Positions 60,964-64,000 of a stretch of DNA of 64,000 bases are shown one piece after another. The DNA is from Acidiferrum sp963764675 (GTDB lineage Bacteria > Acidobacteriota > Terriglobia > Acidiferrales > UBA7541). The translations under genes were made by a program, and so were the position numbers. Below the pieces are notes generated by a model. That model was not told the origin of the DNA. It was given only the letters and a program-made list of their open reading frames with translations, and searched no databases. Location: positions 1,178,001 to 1,242,000 of the forward strand of contig CAVXTQ010000007.1 of assembly GCA_963764675.1 (NCBI GenBank), given 5' to 3'. The first letter of the stretch is position 1. Each line of letters starts with the position of its first letter.

Positions 60964-61371
60964 CTACCCCTTGGGCGGCGCACCAATGTTTATCGAGCCG
61001 ATTTGCGCGTTCTCGGCGCCTGCAACTCCCTGTACGACGCCGCCGTTCATGTTAAACTGGATTTTCGCCACCGTCTCCCCGCGGATGCCATGCATCTTCA
61101 TTTGCTCGACCAATTGGCGTAGCGCCTGTACACCTTGGCATCCTCTGTCGCCCCGACGGCACTGACCTTTTCTTCGAGCACGGCCAACTGGGCCTTGGAT
61201 TTTGGGGTCCTCCTCCATCGCGGAGATCGCCTTGCTAATTGGGCTGGTATCGCCCCACTTCCGACGAATCACCGCCTTCAGGCCCTCATATGCGTCCTTG
61301 ACGGTGGACTTGACCATGTCGGACGCCAAGGCAGGCAGATCTGCGGGGATCGCGGCGGTGATCGGGTCCAT
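60964..61371 (-). CDS. Bell-type helical effector with C-terminal amyloid-like motif (damaged)
   Basis: 135 residues. The N-terminal half (MDPITAAIPADLPALASDMV, then KSTVKDAYEGLKAVIRRKWG and ISKAISAMEEDP) matches what I know of the bacterial Bell domain, a helical counterpart of fungal HeLo/HELL membrane-disrupting domains. The C-terminus carries FNMNGGVVQGVAGAENAQI. Residues 58-80 are out of frame: an extra A in the A-run at 61200-61203 and a lost base near 61125-61131 compensate; the other frame reads QLAVLEEKVSAVGATEDAK, a much better helix. Good RBS (GGAG). If real, the encoded protein is altered, perhaps inactive. Confidence 0.65.
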   Translation of the reverse strand: MDPITAAIPADLPALASDMVKSTVKDAYEGLKAVIRRKWGDTSPISKAISAMEEDPKIQGPVGRARRKGQCRRGDRGCQGVQALRQLVEQMKMHGIRGETVAKIQFNMNGGVVQGVAGAENAQIGSINIGAPPKG

Positions 61372-61380
61372 GACAGCTCC

Positions 61381-61826
61381 TCATTGTTGAGGGCTCGGAA
61401 TTGTCGCTACAAAACAGGAGAAGAAATTTTATATCAATGGCTATCAGCCGACCATTGTTGTGCCCGTACAATTAGCATTTTGCCCCTTCTGCCAGCGCGA
61501 CGGCGTTGGTTCTAGCGTCTGCCAGGCTTTCACCCAGTCAAAGTGTGAACTCGCCCGCCGGCGGACATCGTCCGCCAGAATTCTGAATCGGTCCCAAGTT
61601 GACCGAGTTGGCTCGTCTCAAATGTGCGATGTGTGGACGTATATGGACCCCGCTCGATTGCAAGGAATTGCGACAAATTCAGGATCGAAGGTCACAACTG
61701 CTGACGTATATCCGGCTTCCTAAATCTAGTGGAAGAACATGACAAGAGGTGCCCGCCCACGGCGAAGCCGCCCTTGGGCCCTTCTTCGATTCCCGCGACG
61801 ATTGCGGCACCTGACTTCGCCAATCC
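61381..61826. other. Gene-free stretch
   Basis: No open frame with recognisable content or good start signals on either strand. Composition is lower in GC near 61410-61480. It separates the conflict-module remnant from the SDR gene and may hold the module's promoter. Confidence 0.4.
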
Positions 61827-62567
61827 TCAGCGCACGGCCCGATTGACGCCGCCGTCGACCATGATGTTCTGGCCCGTCGTTCCTGACGAATTTGAGGACA
61901 GGAGGAATGCCACAGTACCAATCAGCTCGGACATGCGCGTGGCGCGACCCGTCGGGATTGTTCGGCGAACTTCCTCGCTGAGGGGCCAGTTTTCCACGAA
62001 TCCGGGCAGGATATTGTTCATGCGGATCCCGTCCCGCGCATGGCGGTCGGCGTAGAGCTTCGTATAGCTGGCCAGCGCCATGCGAATCGTGCCCGAAACG
62101 GGGAAGATCAGCCGCGGCTCCAGCGCCGCGAAGGTCGAGATGTTGACGATCGAGCCACCGCCAGCGCGCTGAAATACCGGGGTGACGAACCGCGCCATCC
62201 GGACGACATTGAGGAAGTACAGCTGGAAGCCAAAAATCCAGGCTTCGTCGGCAACCGCCGTCAGGGAACGGTCCAAGTCCGGATCGTAAGGGGGGCCCGA
62301 GACCTCCCAGGATTCCGGATCGCGGCCGGTATTGTTCACGACCCCGTCGATGCGCCCGTACTTTTCAAGGGCAAGCTCGACCAGCTTGCCCAAGTCAGCG
62401 GGTTCCGTCACCGATCCTCTAAGTCCGGCCCCGCCCAACTCCGCCGCCAGCCTTTCGGCGGCCTCGGAACGCGACATCAGCACCACGCTGAAGCCGCGTT
62501 CCGCAAGTCCGCGGGCGCAAGCCGCACCTATGCCCTGTCCTGCTGCCGTCACGATCGCTACCGGCAT
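61827..62567 (-). CDS. SDR family oxidoreductase with atypical active site
   Basis: 246 residues. Cofactor motif VTAAGQGIGAACARGLAERG, NNTG in place of NNAG (VVNNTGRDPES), catalytic-strand Ser in SIVNISTFAAL and the C-terminal GTTGQNIMVDGGVNRAVR. The usual YxxxK is absent; its place is taken by PVSGTIRMALASYTKLY, giving S-x3-R as in some non-classical SDRs. Not part of the acidobacterial core; with the PaaK-like gene upstream on the same strand it may belong to a degradation or biosynthetic cluster. Substrate unknown. Confidence 0.85.
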   Translation of the reverse strand: MPVAIVTAAGQGIGAACARGLAERGFSVVLMSRSEAAERLAAELGGAGLRGSVTEPADLGKLVELALEKYGRIDGVVNNTGRDPESWEVSGPPYDPDLDRSLTAVADEAWIFGFQLYFLNVVRMARFVTPVFQRAGGGSIVNISTFAALEPRLIFPVSGTIRMALASYTKLYADRHARDGIRMNNILPGFVENWPLSEEVRRTIPTGRATRMSELIGTVAFLLSSNSSGTTGQNIMVDGGVNRAVR

Positions 62568-62613
62568 GTCGTGAGTCCTCTATGGGTGGCGAGTGCGTCG
62601 ATGCCGCGGGGCC

Positions 62614-63842
62614 CTAGGCATTGCGTGCCCGGGCGTGGCTGCGGTCGTCCTGCCAGCGCTTGGCCTTGTACTCGCTGCGCGCCAGGGAGCCCGGTGTCAG
62701 GATCTCGACGTCGAATCTGATTCCAATCCGCTTGTTGAGGCTCTCGACCAAATGCCGCTGCCAATTCCCCGCATCCTCTGTCGTGAGCGTCTGCTTGGGC
62801 ATCACTCGGACCCTGGCCACGTCGGCATCGAGGGCGTCGGAGGCGAGAAGCACCTGGTACTCGTCGACCAACGCTTCGGCGAACAGCACATCATCGACGG
62901 CCTGCGGCCAGATGTTGATACCCTTCACCTTTTTCATGTCGTCCATGCGACTGATCGATGCGACCTCGATACCCCCGAAGGCGCGTCCGCAACTGCAGTA
63001 ACCGGGCTCATGCCACACCCCCCGATCGCGAGTCCGGCAGCGGATCAGCGGCGTATCGGTGTGATAGAGGCTCGTCACGACGATCTCCCCCGCCTCGCCG
63101 TCGCGCACATGCTTGCCGTTTTCCGGGTCGATCACTTCGAGAAGAACCATGGGATCGATATTGTGCAGCATGCCCGGCCGGCCGGCATTTCCAATCCCCG
63201 CCTCGCAGCAGAACATGTGATCGTTGCCTGTCTGGGTCGAGCCGTAGCGGTCGTAGATCTTTGCTCGCCAAACCTCCTCCAGGCGGTCCAGCCAGGCAAA
63301 GCCAGAGCCCTCACCGCCCGTAAGCAGTGCCCGCAGCCCGAGAGTCGGGGCCTTCTCCCCGGCCACCGCGGCCAGATGGCCGAAATACGACGTGGTCCCG
63401 AACAACGCCGCCGGCCGGTAACGGGCCATGAGCTCGAGCTTTCTTGCGGCATCGTAGTTCCCGACCGGATACACGGTAAGGCCGTAGGCCGTGGCCCCCT
63501 GGAATTCGCAGCGACCCCCGGACATCAGCGTGATGGGTAGCGTGAGAAATATGCCGTCTGCTTTTTGCAAGCCCGACCAACACATGTGGAAGCCGTAGAT
63601 ATGCCCGGTGCCAGCGAACTCCTCGGCGGTCTGGGCATGGATCTCGACCCCCTGACCGGACGTGCCGGAGGTGTTGCTCACGACCAGCGGAAAGCGGCGC
63701 CTTAGTGCGTGCTGATGGCGCAATCCGAAGGGAGGGCAGGCCTTCTGATCCTCCACGAAGTCCCGCTTTTCGATCGTGGGGATCAGCGCGGAGAATTTCT
63801 CGAGCGTGGCGATGGAATCGACGGAAACGCCAGCGGTGCTCC
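62614..63842 (-). CDS. PaaK-like adenylate-forming enzyme (phenylacetate-CoA ligase family), N-terminally incomplete
   Basis: About 400 residues. Family landmarks: SNTSGTSGQGVEIHAQT (phosphate loop), LFGTTSYFGHLA, LRALLTGGEGSGFAWLDRLE, YDRYGSTQTGN (aromatic-acyl-AMP motif), GEIVVTSLYHTDTPLIRCRT and a C-terminal domain with RSEYKAKRWQDDRS at the end. Reading upstream from 63756 gives AGVSVDSIATLEKFSALIPT, typical of the PaaK N-terminal helix, but the normal first ~60 residues are missing: the frame runs into sequence from an SDR gene at about 63842. It would form an acyl-CoA from an aromatic acid if functional; truncation makes this doubtful. Confidence 0.8.
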
Positions 63843-64000
63843 ATCGGGCGCGGTGACCCAGCCGATGGTGTTCACGAGGCCTTCGACCGGCCCCAGGCGG
63901 GATTCGATCTTCGCGACCGTGTCGCGAGTCTGCCGCTCATCGGTCTGATCGCACGGCGCCCTCGCGGAGCGGCTTCTCCCGGGGCGCTCGGCTTGTCAGG
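63783..64000 (-). pseudogene. SDR fragment overlapping the PaaK-like gene junction
   Basis: Enters from beyond the window. Its frame reads CDQTDERQTRDTVAKIES, RLGPVEGLVNTIGWVTAPDG: the middle of an SDR (strand three and the NNAG region, here NTIG). SDR likeness stops at about 63842, where PaaK-type sequence begins in another frame, and the SDR frame ends at a stop at 63783. So two genes were joined by deletion or recombination at that point. The rest of the SDR lies outside the window. Confidence 0.6.

Noticed and set aside
63783..64000. Natural SDR-ligase fusion enzyme
   Set aside because: The two parts are in different frames and each lacks half of its domain at the joint.
1..64000. CRISPR arrays, tRNA and rRNA genes
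   Set aside because: No regularly spaced repeats and no cloverleaf or rRNA-like conserved sequence were recognised by eye; a covariance-model scan would settle tRNAs.

Overview
The window looks like chromosome of an Acidobacteriota (Terriglobia-like) bacterium. Taxonomy is inferred from gene content: two TonB-dependent receptors with an N-terminal carboxypeptidase-regulatory-like domain, a DUF5666 protein, a Cys/His small-protein family I associate with this phylum, a compact heme cluster, and intergenic REP-like palindromes flanked by GTAG/CTAC. DNA is GC-rich throughout. I recognised no rRNA, tRNA or CRISPR array.

Layout. 0-8 kb is a mixed region: the tail of a response regulator, a TPR protein, a DinB-like protein, a PilZ protein, a very short Flp-type pilin, a PilA-like prepilin, an orphan XylF-type sugar-binding protein and small unknowns. 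8-15 kb has a Tat-exported protein paired with an amidase, a hybrid sensor kinase, a DUF421 membrane protein, an SDR and a DUF4337 protein. 15-25.5 kb is the heme pathway: hemL-hemB-hemD-hemC-hemA plus a CcsA/HemX-like gene on minus, and divergently hemE-hemN-hemY on plus. Together these run from glutamyl-tRNA to protoporphyrin IX; hemH is not in the window and hemN carries a one-base frameshift. 25.5-32 kb has an ECF sigma/anti-sigma pair, a thioesterase, a TPR protein, a Lon-substrate-binding-domain protein, a MoxR-like AAA ATPase with its VWA partner (both frameshifted) and a thiol peroxidase-like protein. 32-41 kb holds a Tat-exported FAD oxidoreductase, two TonB receptors and the DUF5666 protein.

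41.5-49.5 kb is a potassium-uptake locus: a 28-residue membrane peptide, kdpF, kdpA, kdpB (frameshifted), kdpC, then convergent kdpE and the kinase half of KdpD, with the cytoplasmic sensor half of KdpD as a separate divergent gene. 49.5-52.7 kb has a YceI protein, an FAD oxidoreductase and a class III aminotransferase. 52.8-58.4 kb is the branched-chain amino-acid operon ilvD-ilvB-ilvN-ilvC. It is preceded by a textbook-looking transcription attenuator: a Val/Ile-rich leader peptide, an antiterminator arm starting right after its stop codon, and a strong intrinsic terminator.

At about 59.73 kb the character changes. A dacB-like gene is cut off by transposase fragments, and everything to the window end is broken or mosaic. 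Inside it is the most unusual item: a short minus-strand set made of a Bell-type helical effector, the first 87 residues of a STAND NTPase, and a trypsin-like protease. The effector C-terminus and the NTPase N-terminus share a QGVAGA-containing motif, the arrangement known for amyloid-signalling NLR-like immune systems. The end of the window carries an SDR, a PaaK-like adenylate-forming enzyme and an SDR fragment.

Main cautions: several plus-strand genes carry single-base frameshifts, many of the form CTG to CTTG, which may be consensus errors rather than biology. Family assignments are by eye.
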